Of a DNA stretch of 6,177 nucleotides, positions 5,475-6,177 are shown in pieces. How positions within the stretch are numbered: the first letter of the stretch is position 1; every line of letters starts with the position of its first letter. The notes below the pieces were generated by a model that worked only from the letters and a program-made list of their open reading frames with translations, did not search any database and was not told the DNA's origin. The position numbers and the translations under genes were made by a program. The stretch is from CAZDML01 sp964506645. GTDB taxonomy: Bacteria > Elusimicrobiota > Elusimicrobia > 2-01-FULL-59-12. The stretch spans positions 1 to 6,177 of the forward strand of contig CAZDML010000121.1 of NCBI GenBank assembly GCA_964506645.1. The letters are read 5' to 3'.

Positions 5475-6177
5475 ATGTCGGCCATCAGTCCTTTTCTTGA
5501 TGCTCAGCTCAATCAGTGGACAGAGCGGGGGACTAACTTACAAAAGGAAGTTCGTTTTCAGGAAGAACTAGTTGCGACGACTCTCCTCGCCTTAGATAGC
5601 CAACGCCGAACTTTTCATCAGCGCCGCCATCGAGACCTCAGAGACCTTCAGAAGCGCCTAGAAGACCTTCAAACACGCTGGCAGGAACGTCTTTCGCGTT
5701 CTCAGCAATGGCAGCAAACCCTCGCCGAACTTCGTTTTCGCCGCGACAAACTCACAGGCCTTCAAAGTGCTGCACAATGGTTTGAGCGCGCCGATGAATC
5801 GCTTTCTCAACTCAAACCCATCCTTCACCAGCGTATTGAATCTCAAAATGAGCGGCAGAACGAGTTTCGTCGTCAATTAACCGGGTGGATTTCTCTTTTG
5901 GAAGAGCGCTATCAGATAGTGCGTGAACTTAAGGACAAGGAAGCTGGCCGCGAGCAGCGTCTTTTGGTGTCTCGAACACGCAAGCAATTGGAAACTCACT
6001 TTTTACAGGAACAGCGCCAAGTCTCCGAGGCTCTTGGACAATCGCTCCAAAAACTCAGAACAACCCTCAATCACCAGTTGAGCCGACTACAGCGGACCTA
6101 TCATGCCCTTGAGCAGCGCGCTTCAGGCCATGTCATTTCACTGGAATTGCAAAAAAATGATTTTACGTCGCGATTAG
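5475..6177 (+). CDS. Second coiled-coil protein, 3' end cut by the window
   Basis: The frame opens with ATG at 5475, one base after the TAA of the preceding gene, and is open for 234 codons to the right edge, so the C-terminus is missing. The visible part is almost wholly predicted helix, rich in Arg, Gln, Leu and Glu, for example residues 57-91 (beginning DLQKRLEDLQTRWQERLS) and 180-214. There is no signal peptide or membrane segment. It is more basic and Arg-richer than the Gln/Glu-rich upstream partner, which is compatible with the two proteins pairing. No classical Shine-Dalgarno is seen; AAGAAG lies about 10 bases upstream, so translation is probably coupled to the upstream gene. I recognise no family. 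A FliJ-like or other scaffold helix is conceivable, but nothing specific supports it. Confidence 0.82.
   Translation, partial: MSAISPFLDAQLNQWTERGTNLQKEVRFQEELVATTLLALDSQRRTFHQRRHRDLRDLQKRLEDLQTRWQERLSRSQQWQQTLAELRFRRDKLTGLQSAAQWFERADESLSQLKPILHQRIESQNERQNEFRRQLTGWISLLEERYQIVRELKDKEAGREQRLLVSRTRKQLETHFLQEQRQVSEALGQSLQKLRTTLNHQLSRLQRTYHALEQRASGHVISLELQKNDFTSRL

Noticed and set aside
6151..6177. A run of seven A's followed by a short frame ending in TAG at the window edge, suggesting a frameshift and end of the second coiled-coil gene
   Set aside because: The coiled-coil frame continues without a stop through the run to the last base, so an edge-truncated gene is the simpler reading.

Overview
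This is a gene-dense bacterial window with moderate GC. It holds six protein genes, two of them cut by the window edges. No RNA gene, mobile element, CRISPR array or non-coding stretch longer than about 65 bases was seen. The only gene with a secure enzymatic identity is a glutamine-dependent NAD+ synthetase (nadE). That family is too widespread to place the organism. GYF_2-like membrane proteins beside Trp/Gln-rich coiled-coil genes suggest an environmental, possibly little-cultured lineage. An Elusimicrobiota- or Omnitrophota-like bacterium is only a weak guess.

Layout from left to right. On the minus strand, two genes form an operon read right to left: a 607-residue protein (2455 to 632), then a second protein (632 to beyond the left edge). 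They meet in a one-base TAATG overlap, and the second gene has a strong AAGGAG ribosome site. They are paralogues with the same plan: a small GYF_2-like (DUF4339-type) domain at the N-terminus, a flexible Pro-rich linker, one membrane helix, and an unrecognised C-terminal domain. Divergent from them is nadE (2521 to 4164, GTG start). Convergent with nadE, only 8 bases away, is a stand-alone response-regulator receiver (4553 to 4173). Divergent from that is a plus-strand pair of coiled-coil genes (4607 to 5473, and 5475 past the right edge), separated by one base.

The two divergent intergenic regions (65 and 53 bases) are the most informative non-coding parts. Each has sigma-70-like promoter hexamers placed so that transcription should begin at or next to the start codon. 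No Shine-Dalgarno sequence precedes nadE, the receiver gene or the first coiled-coil gene, whereas the internal membrane-protein gene has an excellent one. This suggests leaderless mRNAs for operon-leading genes. The two divergent promoter pairs also share or interlock their elements.

Functionally, NadE makes NAD+ in the cytoplasm and is probably unrelated to its neighbours. The tandem GYF_2 membrane proteins may link a cytoplasmic protein-binding domain to a sensory or structural domain across the membrane. The receiver next to the coiled-coil pair could act with it, but no sequence evidence proves this. The first coiled-coil protein contains a three-copy internal repeat built around invariant tryptophans. 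The strongest candidates for undescribed biology are the GYF_2–TM–C-terminal paralogue pair and the Trp-repeat coiled-coil pair.
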